A stretch of DNA of 64,000 bases. Source: Bradyrhizobium lupini. Lineage in GTDB: Bacteria; Pseudomonadota; Alphaproteobacteria; Rhizobiales; Xanthobacteraceae. The stretch covers positions 2,480,001 through 2,544,000 of the forward strand of contig NZ_CP162553.1 in assembly GCF_040939785.1 (NCBI RefSeq), read 5' to 3'. The position numbers and the translations under genes were made by a program. Position 1 is the stretch's first letter, and every line of letters starts with the position of its first letter. Under the pieces are notes generated by a model, which was given only the letters and a program-made list of their open reading frames with translations, ran no database searches and was not told the origin of the DNA. This document shows positions 1 to 8,324 of the stretch, in pieces.

Positions 1-1626
1 GGAGTGTCGCCTTGGCGGAGGAGCTTCCATTCCCAGGGCAGCAGTTCGTGCAGACGCGATACGGGAAGATCGGCGATACGGGCGACGATATCGGCGAGCC
101 AGGCCTTGGGATCGACATCGTTAAGACGACAGGTGGTGATCATTGTCAGCATGATGGCGGCGCGGTCGGCACCGCGCAGGCTGCCGGCGAAGGTCCAATT
201 GCGCCTTCCCAGGGCGATGCCTCTCAATGCGCGCTCAGCACAATTGTTGGTCAAGCAGATCCTGCCATCGTCGAGGAAGCGGGCGAAGTGGTCCCAGCGC
301 CTGAGCATGTAATTCATGGGCTTCAGGACCTCGGAGGAGCGCGAGAGGGGTTCGCGCTGGAGGAGCAGCCAGGCATGCATGTCCTCGAGAAGCGGCTTGC
401 TCTTTTCGTGGCGCACGGCGCACCGCTCGTCGGCGCCGCGGCCGTTGATGGCGCGCTCGATCTCGAACAAAGCGTCGAGGCGTCTGACCGCCTCCAACGC
501 GATCGGCGAGACGGGTTTGCCCCTGTGGCCTTCCCAGGCGTTCTTCTCGATGTCGGCCAGCTCGAAGAAGCCCCGCCGCGCGTGGGCGAAGCAAAACGCC
601 GGCGTAATCGGCAGCACCTTCTTCTGCGGATCGAACAACGGCTCGAAGCCGTTGTAGCAATCAGCTTGCAGGATACCGGTGAAGGCGGCCAGATGCTTCT
701 GTGGATGCTCGCCTCGACGGTCGCTCGAGGCGTAAAAGACCGCCGCCGGTGGCGCTGGCCCGGCGAAGGGCCGGTCATCCCGCACATATGTCCAGATCCG
801 ACCGGTCTTGCACTTGCCCTTCGCCAGGATGCGGATGGTGTCGTCGCCATGCAGGCGCTCGGCAGCAAGCACATGGCGTTCGATAGTGGAAGAGCGGCAT
901 GACGGCGAAGGTCCCGTGGCCGACCTGGTCGGCCAGCGTCGACAATGGCAGGTCGATCCCCTCGGCCTTAAAGCGCGCACTCTGGCGATTAAGCGGGATG
1001 TGCATGCCGAACTTGTCGAACAGAATCGTCGCCAGCAATTGTGGGCCGATGAAGCCGCGCGGCGTGGCATGGAACGGCGCCGGCGGCTGGCTGATCTTCT
1101 CGCAATCGCGGCAGGTGAACTTCTCGCGCACTGTCTCGATGACCTTGAAGCGGCGCGGGATCTCCTCCAGCGTCTTGGTCACATCCTCGCCGATCTTCGC
1201 CAGCCGCGATCCGCCGCAGCAGGCGCAGCTCGTCGGAGCCTCGATAACGATGCGCTCGTGTTCGATGTCGTCCGGCCAGGGCTTGCGTACCGGCCGCTTG
1301 CGCGTGAAGGCGCGCACGCTCTGGGTCTTCGCCGCCGCGGCCTGAGCCGCAAGCTCATCCTCGCTCGCCGTGGTGGCGAGTTCTTCGAGTTCCAATTCCA
1401 ATTGTTCGATCAGACGCGCCGTGCGCTCGGAGCGCTGCCCGTACAGTTCGCGCTTGAGCTTCTCGATCCGCAGCTCGAGATGCGCGATCAGCGCCGCGTT
1501 GTCCGACAGCTCCGCCCGCGCACTGGCAGCCACCGCCTCGGCGAGCAGCCGCGCCTCACGCTCGCCCTGCAGCGCCGCCAGGGCACTCACAAGGTCCGAT
1601 GGAAGTTCGTCCGGCTTCGATATCAT
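1..1626 (-). pseudogene. tnpC: IS66-family transposase TnpC, frameshifted and cut by the window edge
   Basis: This is the DDE transposase of an IS66 element. The reading frame opens at 1626 (MISKPDELPS) with a leucine/glutamate-rich coiled coil at about residues 30-95 (RIEKLKRELYGQRSER), then the Cys pairs CACC and CRDC of the zinc-binding part. It shifts frame near 880, after AVMPLFHY, and continues in another frame with ERLHGDDTT, LQADCYNGFE and CLTNNCAERALRGIALGRR, which carry the DDE residues, up to position 1. One base change of length is enough to explain the break. The C-terminus lies outside the window. tnpB and tnpA follow upstream in the usual order. Confidence 0.9.
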
Positions 1627-1671
1627 GAAGCCATTGAATCAGATCAAGCAGCAGATTCAAACCCAAAACGG

Positions 1672-2019
1672 CTATCCGATCCGCGTCGGACGCTGGGCTT
1701 CTTGCGGGTTGCGCCAATCGATTCCGGACAACAGGTAGCTCATCTGCGCCGGAGAGATCGTCACTGCTTCGCCGGCAACCGAAGGCCAGATGAACCGCCC
1801 TCTCTCCAGTCTTTTGGTGAACAGGCATGCTCCCTGGCCATCGTGCCAGATCACCTTCACAAGATCGCTTCGGCGACCGCGGAAGACAAACAGATGACCG
1901 CTGAGCGGGTCCTTGCGCAGCACCTCCTGCACCTGGAGTGCCAGCGTTGGAAAGCCTCGGCGCATGTCCGTGTAGCCTGTCGCAAGCCACACGCGCGCGC
2001 CCGTCGGAACCGGGATCAT
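1672..2019 (-). CDS. tnpB: IS66 accessory protein TnpB
   Basis: A 115-aa protein of the IS66 Orf2 (TnpB) family, an accessory factor needed for transposition by many IS66 elements. The family signature is clear: [14 protein letters not shown] near the N-terminus, then [19 protein letters not shown] and [17 protein letters not shown]. Length is normal (110-120 aa). Its ATG overlaps the tnpA stop by four bases (ATGA), which suggests translational coupling. It is intact, unlike tnpC. Confidence 0.92.
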   Translation of the reverse strand: MIPVPTGARVWLATGYTDMRRGFPTLALQVQEVLRKDPLSGHLFVFRGRRSDLVKVIWHDGQGACLFTKRLERGRFIWPSVAGEAVTISPAQMSYLLSGIDWRNPQEAQRPTRIG

Positions 2020-2417
2020 CGGCGTACCAAAGCATCGAGAACGCGACGTAGTGCGTCTCCATCAACGTCGCCATCGACCCGGATGCGGTGCCCGCTACCA
2101 AGGTCGATCTCGATGATGCCCAGGCTCTTCCGTCGACGCGCCGCCGTCGTCGTCAGCGGCGCTTCGGCCACCTCCCGCGGCGGCACAGACGGCCCAATCT
2201 CGACCGGCACGAACGGCGCTATACTCGCTTCAGCGTGCTTGCAAAGCTCTTTGCGCCACCTAAACAGCTGGCTCACATGAAGGCCAGCCATGCGAGCCAC
2301 CTCGGAAACGCAGGCTCCGGGCTCGAGCGATGCTGCAACAAGCCGTTCCTTCTCAACCTGCGACCACCGGCGCCGCCGCTCGACCGATGTGATCACCTCC
2401 GCCCTCGAAATCGTCAT
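2016..2417 (-). CDS. tnpA: IS66 accessory protein TnpA
   Basis: IS66 Orf1 protein with a helix-turn-helix DNA-binding region ([19 protein letters not shown] followed by [20 protein letters not shown]). I chose the ATG at 2417 ([11 protein letters not shown]) rather than the longer reading because AGGAGA lies eight bases upstream; this gives about 133 aa. The C-terminal half is low in complexity and ends with [17 protein letters not shown], as in other IS66 TnpA proteins. It is the first gene of the IS transcription unit. Confidence 0.88.
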   Translation of the reverse strand: MTISRAEVITSVERRRRWSQVEKERLVAASLEPGACVSEVARMAGLHVSQLFRWRKELCKHAEASIAPFVPVEIGPSVPPREVAEAPLTTTAARRRKSLGIIEIDLGSGHRIRVDGDVDGDALRRVLDALVRR

Positions 2418-2533
2418 AGCGCTTCTCCTAGGATTACCCCTAGGACCTGCAGCGTTCGCGTCCGTCAAACAAGGCGGCCCTCAACGCAGGAATACCGGGA
2501 AAGCCCCTCGGTGGCACATCGAACGGGGCGATC

Positions 2534-2761
2534 GAGACCAAAGATCTCGAGCGGGTCGTTGTGGACACCACCATCCAGAAAAAGGCGATCTCGCATCCGA
2601 GCGATGCGTGGCTCACGCAACGGGCGATCGAGAAGCCGGTCGATTTGGCCAAACGCGAGTGCGTCGAACTGCGCCAAAGCTATCTGCGCGTGGCCAAGCT
2701 CGCCGCCATCATGGTGTGGCGCTACACGCACGCCCACCAGTTCAAGCGGCGCCGAAGATAA
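2534..2761 (+). pseudogene. IS5-family transposase fragment
   Basis: An open stretch of about 75 codons that starts inside the catalytic core of an IS5-type transposase: DLERVVVDTTIQKKAI (second catalytic Asp region), then SDAWLTQRAIEKPVDLAKR and LRQSYLRVAK, ending THAHQFKRRRR and a stop. It aligns with the transposase in the IS5-family element at 48.6-50.1 kb (VTVDTTVQPKAITFPTDAK). No N-terminal or C-terminal part adjoins it, so this is debris next to the IS66 end. Confidence 0.75.
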
Positions 2762-3107
2762 AACCTACCGACCACCCGACACCCGATCGCGGAATCGCCG
2801 TTGAGGGTTATGGTCATATCAGAGGTAAGGCCCGCCTGATGATCAACAGGACCTCGGACGGCGTATCGTTTTGCACGGTCTTCAGCAAACGCGGTCCGCC
2901 GGTGGACGTTGCCAATGTCAGGCCACGCGCCAGGCCGGTCCGCTTCCGCCTGCAAGTGAATCCTGAATTGGCTGCTCTTAGGAACGACGTAGCCTTCTTC
3001 GCGACACCGCCCTCCAATCTAAGTCCGGAACCTACGAGGAGTTCGGGGCCGAGGTCGAGGTTTTATTCTCAAGCTTTGATGATGCATCGCCCGATTCGGA
3101 GGATCCT
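2762..3107. other. gene-free stretch between IS fragments
   Basis: About 350 bases lie between the IS5 and IS481 fragments. Short open frames exist in several phases, but none shows a family motif or a ribosome-binding site. Probably remnant sequence. Confidence 0.4.
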
Positions 3108-3421
3108 CTATGCCAAATTTTACGCGGGCTGGCCACCACGACGGAGGCAGTCCTCGAGCAATTCAAAAATGGTCAAGGGAGCCTGAGAGCGCTCGCAAGG
3201 CGCAATGGGATCAACGACAGCATGAAACGCACGATCAAAGAAGTGACCGTTCAACGCTACCATTGGGATCGACACGATCAGCTGGAAGCTCAACTTGCCC
3301 CCCTTCAGCGCAATTGCGCTCGGCTGAAGCCCCCCACACCGTACGAATACATCTGCCAAAGGTGGGCCAGCCAGAACGATTCAGCGTGAACCAGCTCCTG
3401 CAAATGGCGGGACTAAACATC
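3108..3421 (+). pseudogene. IS481-family transposase with the catalytic core deleted
   Basis: The N-terminal helix-turn-helix (ATTTEAVLEQF, SLRALARRNGIN) is joined directly and in frame to the C-terminal tail (MKRTIKEVTVQRYHWDRHDQ, then TPYEYICQRW). In intact IS481 transposases about 200 residues with the DDE triad separate these parts. The frame meets TGA at 3387-3389, and the last residues (QPERFSVNQLLQMAGLNI) follow in another frame to 3421. So there is one large internal deletion plus at least one frameshift. It cannot encode an active transposase. Confidence 0.75.
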
Positions 3422-3546
3422 GAGGCCAGCTTCGACCCCCACCCACATCAGTTGCTGGCGCCGTTGTCGGATCCATCGACAGCACGTAGCTCGTTGCCGC
3501 CAAAAGCCGCGCCCCTGATCGGCTCCGTCACCCGCTTTACCCGAGA

Positions 3547-3576
3547 AAGGCCCCCGGCGGGCATGCCGGAGGCCTT
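3547..3576 (-). terminator. Hairpin after the porin gene
   Basis: A 12-bp stem with one mismatch (AAGGCCTCCGGC on the minus strand paired with GCCGGGGGCCTT) and a six-base loop ends about 58 bases past the porin stop and is followed on the minus strand by the pyrimidine-rich TTTCTC. It is likely the Rho-independent terminator of the porin mRNA; the U-tract is short. Confidence 0.6.
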
Positions 3577-3633
3577 CTTGGAGGTTAAACTTAGATCGAA
3601 GAGCCTTCTCTCCTTTCGTTGCGCTTGCAAAAT

Positions 3634-5166
3634 TCAGAAGTTGCGTTGAGCTCGAAGCAGCAACTGAAGGCTGCCTTGATCCTTGAGCTCATATGCCGCG
3701 GCAGGTTTGGCGATGCTCGACTGCAACGGAAGGGTAAAGGTGCTTCCCCCCACGTACTTCTGATCGAGCAACATGTACGAAAGCTCGCCCGTGAACGTGA
3801 GGTTCTTGACCGGACTCCAGGACGTCTTCGTACCAACGACTGCATAGTTGAAGTCGGGATTGCAGCCTGCGACCCCGGTCGAGAGAGCTAGGGTCGTGAC
3901 AAACGTTCCACAGATGTAGCCCTTGGCCGTGTTGTTGTAGCGTACAGCCGCCCACCCACCGAAAAGTGACGTGTTCCAGTATGGGTCCCAGTTGTGCGTG
4001 AAGCCACCATTGAAGCCATAGGTCCTCGTCAGCTGCTGTCCGGCACCGGTGACGAACACAGAATCAGAAACACCGGCAAGTCCGAGGCTTTGGTACGCAC
4101 CCGCGGCACTCGTGCCGCCGTACATCGCGAAGGTGCTCCCCATATAGTCATGGAAGTTGTAGCGGCTCGCACCGTTCGTATACACGGCCGTCAGGTTGAC
4201 CGTATCGCCAGCGCCGGTGGGCAGGTTCTTGATCGACAATGCCAGCTGTCCAGCCCAGCCCCACTTGTCTCCTGCATACCCAGTCGTTTCGTCGGCGCCG
4301 TAGTATCCCGTATGGTTGTCATGCGCGGCGAATGATGCCTGGAAAAGACCCCAAGCCTGATCGACGCGAACACGCGCGACAAGGTCGGGAGCTCGTGACC
4401 CGCCGAGGTCGTTGGCACCGTAGGCGCCGGTTGCAAGACCTGCAGCGGTTGCGCCGCTGACGTTCCAGACGTTACCCTGATAATTGGGAACCTGGTCCTG
4501 GGCCGAGAATGAAGCCGTAATGCCCTGGCCAAAATCCGCAGTGTAAGAGATCTGGTTCACAGGGTCCCAGCCGGCGCTACCCGGCAACTCCATGTTGTTC
4601 GCCGGATATTCGCCCCACGGCGTTCGGAACTGCGATTCCGCTTTGCCGAATGTGAAGCCGGCGAACTGGATGAAGGCGTAGTAGATACCAAGCTTACCGC
4701 CGGCAACCTGGCCGCCACCGCTTCCTGCGGGGTTGCTGCCATTGTACGCGGTCTGGCCATTCACGGCGGTCGTGCCAGCACCAGTATAACTGCCGGACGT
4801 CCAGGTGAACACCAGCTCGGCGAAGGTCCGGACCACACCGTATTCGGTCGCAGTCCGGGTGTCGATCTGAAGGTCCTGACGGGCAAGAGTCCCGTAGTAA
4901 TTGCTCAGTCGGTTCCGCGCCCCGTTAACACCACTGCTGGCAGCATCAAAGTCGGCGTTCGTGCCGAATGTGCCGTCGACACGCAAATAACCACCCAGCT
5001 TGATGCATGTGTCGGTGCCGGGGATATAATAGAAACCTGCACCGTAAAGTGAGCAGATTTTCACGTACTCAACGGCCTTAGCCTTGACAGGCAGATCGGC
5101 TGCCTGTGCCCCGGCGCCCGCGAACAGTGCCGCAGAACCGAGGATGAGACCTTTTGTTAGTTTCAT
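3634..5166 (-). CDS. Porin (Porin_2 family, Bradyrhizobium type)
   Basis: A 510-aa outer-membrane beta-barrel porin for passive diffusion of small solutes. A Sec signal peptide (MKLTKGLILGSAALFAGAGA, cut after AQA near residue 23) precedes ADLPVKAKAVEYVKICSLYG and TCIKLGGYLRVDG, the N-terminal signature of rhizobial Porin_2 proteins. The chain ends in Phe (LRAQRNF), as expected for the BAM-recognised last strand. AGGAGC lies upstream of the ATG. Length is normal for the family. Gene order, with a divergent MarR gene and a terminator and palindrome between them, hints at control at this junction, but nothing shows that MarR acts on the porin. Confidence 0.93.
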   Translation of the reverse strand: MKLTKGLILGSAALFAGAGAQAADLPVKAKAVEYVKICSLYGAGFYYIPGTDTCIKLGGYLRVDGTFGTNADFDAASSGVNGARNRLSNYYGTLARQDLQIDTRTATEYGVVRTFAELVFTWTSGSYTGAGTTAVNGQTAYNGSNPAGSGGGQVAGGKLGIYYAFIQFAGFTFGKAESQFRTPWGEYPANNMELPGSAGWDPVNQISYTADFGQGITASFSAQDQVPNYQGNVWNVSGATAAGLATGAYGANDLGGSRAPDLVARVRVDQAWGLFQASFAAHDNHTGYYGADETTGYAGDKWGWAGQLALSIKNLPTGAGDTVNLTAVYTNGASRYNFHDYMGSTFAMYGGTSAAGAYQSLGLAGVSDSVFVTGAGQQLTRTYGFNGGFTHNWDPYWNTSLFGGWAAVRYNNTAKGYICGTFVTTLALSTGVAGCNPDFNYAVVGTKTSWSPVKNLTFTGELSYMLLDQKYVGGSTFTLPLQSSIAKPAAAYELKDQGSLQLLLRAQRNF

Positions 5167-5402
5167 CGATGAAGCTCCTAGTTGAAAAATCGTTTCCGTC
5201 GTCCAGATCCCGCCGCTACTAGCCTGCCCAGTGGGTCGGCCTTGACGGAACGACTTCGAGGCGCCCCCTCTCCGTCCAACGCCGTATAGCGCTGTTCAAC
5301 AATTGCTTCCATTAATTAATTTAGAGTGCCAATATTTAAGCGCGGATTGTTACATTTTTGCAACATATCAATGGTCCGAGCAGACCTAAATCGAGCAGAA
5401 TC

Positions 5403-5437
5403 AAAAAAAGAACCTCGGGGGGCATCCCAGAGGCTCT
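5403..5437 (-). terminator. Rho-independent terminator between marR and porin
   Basis: On the minus strand AGAGCCTCTGGG pairs with CCCCCCGAGGTTCT through a stem with small interruptions (TCT/AGA, CCTC/GAGG, GGG/CCC) and runs straight into seven U residues (5409-5403). It lies upstream of the porin ATG and downstream of nothing obvious on its own strand, so it either ends a short transcript made here or insulates the porin from transcription coming from the right. Confidence 0.7.
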
Positions 5438-5485
5438 CCTTGGAGATTTCTCATGAACCATCGGCCAAAACGGCCTCGTGGTACT
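5403..5485 (-). ncRNA. Possible small RNA upstream of the porin gene
   Basis: On the minus strand TTGACA (5520-5515) is followed, 17 bases on, by a weak -10 box (TTAAGA, 5497-5492). A transcript starting near 5485 would hold a GGCC-GTTTT-GGCC hairpin and end about 83 bases later in the strong terminator at 5437-5403. It would be an independent small RNA or an attenuated porin leader. The poor -10 box keeps confidence low. Confidence 0.25.
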
Positions 5486-5499
5486 CAGTCTTCTTAAGT

Positions 5500-5516
5500 C
5501 ATATGAATTGCATATG
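5500..5516. promoter_or_regulatory. Palindrome, candidate MarR operator
   Basis: CATATG-AATTG-CATATG is an AT-rich inverted repeat about 100 bases before the proposed marR start. MarR proteins bind such 16-20-bp palindromes, often in their own promoter, so autoregulation is plausible. It also overlaps the TTGACA of the possible minus-strand promoter. Confidence 0.4.
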
Positions 5517-5618
5517 TCAATTAATTTATGCATGACCGGTATACCGCTTCAAATCGTAGCGAGACGGCCGCCCGTATTCCCGCTAATGATCGGATTTGTG
5601 CCTGTCGGGAGCACGGAC

Positions 5619-6119
5619 ATGTGGCGGAAAGACCAAATGGGCGATGAAGATCAATTAGATAAGGCTGTTACGGAGTTCATCTGGAACATCGTTGAGATCC
5701 ACTCCCAGCTGGAGGAGATACACAAGACGTGGGCCGACATGATGGGAATAAGCGAGCCCCAATGGTTGATTCTGATGGCTATCGATGAAATCGATGAGGG
5801 TCGCGGGGTTTCTGGGATTGCGGTAGCAAACAAGCTTCGGATCCACCCGGCGTTCGTTACGAACCAAACGAAAAAGCTTGAAGAGAAGCGATTTCTATCT
5901 CGCGTGACATCCCGTGACGACGCACGTTTCCTGCAGATCTCGCTGACCGAAGAGGCGCGGGCGGAAATTGCGAACCTCTCAAGCAAGAGGCAGGCTCTCA
6001 ATTTGACGATGTTCGCCGGGCTAGACGAGGCATCCCTTGACTATCTTAACAAGCGGTTGGCTTCGATCGCCAAGAACAGCGGGCTGGCCTCTAAAAAACT
6101 GAGTATAGGCGCACTGTAG
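5619..6119 (+). CDS. MarR-family transcriptional regulator
   Basis: A 166-aa winged-helix regulator that should bind DNA as a dimer. The ATG at 5619 (MWRKDQMGDED) is preferred to an upstream start at 5478 because GGGAG lies eight bases before it and the extra 47 residues look unlike protein. The helix-turn-helix is in the middle (SGIAVANKLRIHPAFVTNQT), the wing follows (RVTSRDDARFLQISLTEEAR), and helices at both ends form the dimer interface, as in MarR. Ligand and targets are unknown. Neighbours on either side are the porin and, beyond a transposase remnant, a polyamine-type importer, both on the opposite strand. Confidence 0.88.
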   Translation: MWRKDQMGDEDQLDKAVTEFIWNIVEIHSQLEEIHKTWADMMGISEPQWLILMAIDEIDEGRGVSGIAVANKLRIHPAFVTNQTKKLEEKRFLSRVTSRDDARFLQISLTEEARAEIANLSSKRQALNLTMFAGLDEASLDYLNKRLASIAKNSGLASKKLSIGAL

Positions 6120-6319
6120 GATTGATCCGTGCGGCGTCCCGGAAAAGCCTTGGGTCCCACTTCTTAGGAGCTTCAATGACCGCCTGTCTACGTGAGCAAA
6201 CTGCGCTGATACGTGCATACACCGCTACCGCCTGTGTAAGTTGGGTACGGCCCAAGGGGCGATCCTCGAATCCCAATCGATGCGTCCAGCTTCGTTAATT
6301 GCTTTCAACCCAGCCCCCC

Positions 6320-6510
6320 CGCAAGGTCAGCAACTTGTTGTGGGGTAAGCCCGTGTCGCCGGGAAATCTCGGAAACGACGGCGCCCGGGACCAGCGCCTT
6401 CTCGACGATCCGGCCTGTGTCGCCCTTGGAAATCAACGACGGCGTCCCGGCTCCGTAATCACTTCCAGCCGGCGCGACGTCACGTCCGACTTAAGCGTAT
6501 GGTCAAGCAT
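6320..6510 (-). pseudogene. IS66-type tnpA remnant
   Basis: The reading starts MLDHTLKSDVTSRRLEVITE and PGRRR, meets a stop, and resumes one base away with VEKALVPGAVVSEISRRHG and LTPQQV, the helix-turn-helix of a TnpA/IS3-OrfA-like protein. Two or more mutations and no tnpB or tnpC beside it show that it is a relic. Its tnpA sequence differs from that of the IS66 element at the left edge. Confidence 0.6.
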
Positions 6511-6554
6511 AGACGCAAGCCGATCCCTTCAAAGAGATTGTGAAATCGCGACTG

Positions 6555-8324
6555 TCAGGTCCTTCTTCGATACCTCGATAGGGCATTGGCGGCGATGACA
6601 ATCGCTGCCAATGCAACCTGCAGAGTGGCCACCGCTGATATGGTCGGATTTACACTTTGTCTGATGCTTTGCCACATGAGCATAGGCAAAGTACTGATCC
6701 TCCCGATGCCTAGAAACAGAACATAGACAACATCGTCAAACGAATTCAGAAAGGCGAAAAAGGCGGCTACGACCAACGACGGCATAATCAGCGGTGCGAC
6801 GATGGTTCGGATGGTCGCAACCGGTCCCGCGCCAAGGCTGCGGGCCGCACGCTCATATGCCGGGTTGAGGTCACGAAGATTGGCAGCTACGATCACGACC
6901 ACGAAAGGGATGGAGTAGACCGCCTGACCAAGCGCCAATCCGAACTCTGTGCCTTGAAGCCCCACCCGCGCGAGCAGGAAGTAGGTGGCAACCGCCACCA
7001 CAATCGTTGGTACGATGATTGGGGCGATGACAAGTGCGACAATTGCTTTGCGTCCGGGCACACGACCACGAGCAAGACCGAAAGCCAGCGTGGTTCCAAG
7101 CACTGTTGCTATCGCGGTTGCCATCAACGCGACACGGACGCTGGTCAGCGTAGCGCGTATCCAATGCATGTCAGAGAGATAGGCCTGGTAATTGTGGAGC
7201 GAGTAACCTGGCGCCGGAAATTCGAAATAGGGCGACGAGCTGAACGACAGATAGACCACGCCTAGCACCGGGAGCAGAAGAAGCGCTCCCATCAGGCTCG
7301 AAGCAATCGAGACGCCATAGCCTCCGATCGAGGGAAGCCATCGGTCGAGCGCGTTGGCTGCCGAGCCAATATGCATCAGCCAGGATCTCCCCAGGGGCTG
7401 GCGGACAGCCACAAGCGATGCATTCTCGTCGTCCGACAATCCCAGAAGCCGATCGATGGGAAAGAAGCGGGAACCGATCCACAGAATTGCCAATACCGCC
7501 GCTAGAAGAACCATGGACAGTGCCGATCCAAAGCTCCAATTGAGCTGATCAACCACCTGATTATAAATTTCCATTGTTATCGTGACGTCAGACAAACCTC
7601 CAAGCAATGCTGGCGTTATGTAAAAGCCGAGGCAACTGATAAAGACCAGCAACACGGCGGCCAACACGCCTGGCAAGCTGAGCGGCAGGAAAACGGTTAG
7701 AAAGGCCGCGAGCGCACTCGCGCCGTTCGCCCTTGCAGCACGCAACAGTCTCTGATCAACGCTCGACATGACCGTATAAATAGGCAGGATCATGAGGGGC
7801 ATGATAATTTGGGTCATGCCCATGATTACAGTAAAACGGTTGTAGAGCATCGAGATTGGCTGAGAGACGAAGCCAAGTTTGAGCAGGACGTCGTTGATTA
7901 CCCCGCCTCGTCCCAAAAGAATGATCCAGGCAAAGGTCCGAACCAAGACGCTCGTGAAATACGGCAACACGACTGCCATGAGGAGGAAGACACGCAGGAT
8001 CGATCCTCGCGTGGCCAATGCGTAGGCGATTGGGTACGCCAGCACCAAGGCCAGCGCGGTCACAGGCACACTTATCTCAACTGTTGTACGCAGAACCTTC
8101 ACATAGGCGGGATCCGCGCCGATACGCAAAAAATTCGAAAGGGTCCAATTGGGCATTCCAAGTGAAAGCGCCAACAGTCCTATCAGCGGTAAGATAAAGA
8201 GTACCGCGAGGAAGAGTCCTCCGGGTAGCAGAAGCCAAGCCCACGGCGTGGGTCTCGCTGATCGCAAGACCCACGCGGACTTCGGCTCCCCGTCTCGTGG
8301 TGGGAAGATTATCGTGCCCGCCAC
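6555..8324 (-). CDS. Fused PotB-PotC-type ABC permease
   Basis: A single polypeptide of about 590 aa carries two complete MetI-type permease domains in tandem, where spermidine/putrescine importers normally use two proteins of about 280 aa. The first EAA loop is ARANGASALAAFLTVFLPLS, the second ARSLGAGPVATIRTIVAPLI; each domain has about six membrane segments. Together they would form the whole membrane pore. The start is uncertain: the open frame extends to 8390, but the binding-protein gene ends at 8309, and GTG at 8324 gives a short overlap. No ATPase gene lies beside it. Substrate is inferred only from family (polyamine, or other small cationic or carboxylated compounds). Confidence 0.88.
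   Translation of the reverse strand: MAGTIIFPPRDGEPKSAWVLRSARPTPWAWLLLPGGLFLAVLFILPLIGLLALSLGMPNWTLSNFLRIGADPAYVKVLRTTVEISVPVTALALVLAYPIAYALATRGSILRVFLLMAVVLPYFTSVLVRTFAWIILLGRGGVINDVLLKLGFVSQPISMLYNRFTVIMGMTQIIMPLMILPIYTVMSSVDQRLLRAARANGASALAAFLTVFLPLSLPGVLAAVLLVFISCLGFYITPALLGGLSDVTITMEIYNQVVDQLNWSFGSALSMVLLAAVLAILWIGSRFFPIDRLLGLSDDENASLVAVRQPLGRSWLMHIGSAANALDRWLPSIGGYGVSIASSLMGALLLLPVLGVVYLSFSSSPYFEFPAPGYSLHNYQAYLSDMHWIRATLTSVRVALMATAIATVLGTTLAFGLARGRVPGRKAIVALVIAPIIVPTIVVAVATYFLLARVGLQGTEFGLALGQAVYSIPFVVVIVAANLRDLNPAYERAARSLGAGPVATIRTIVAPLIMPSLVVAAFFAFLNSFDDVVYVLFLGIGRISTLPMLMWQSIRQSVNPTISAVATLQVALAAIVIAANALSRYRRRT

Larger units (their letters stand above)
1..2445 (-). mobile_element. IS66-family insertion sequence, partial
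   Basis: tnpA, tnpB and tnpC lie in the typical IS66 order, all on the minus strand, with tnpA and tnpB overlapping. The right end is put just beyond the palindromic CCTAGGATTACCCCTAGG at 2428-2445; I could not pair it with a left inverted repeat because the left end is outside the window. With tnpC frameshifted the element is probably not autonomous. Confidence 0.8.

Noticed and set aside
12..902. A 296-codon plus-strand frame at the left edge
   Set aside because: It is exactly antisense to the IS66 tnpC catalytic domain, has no start signal, and its sequence has no family features.
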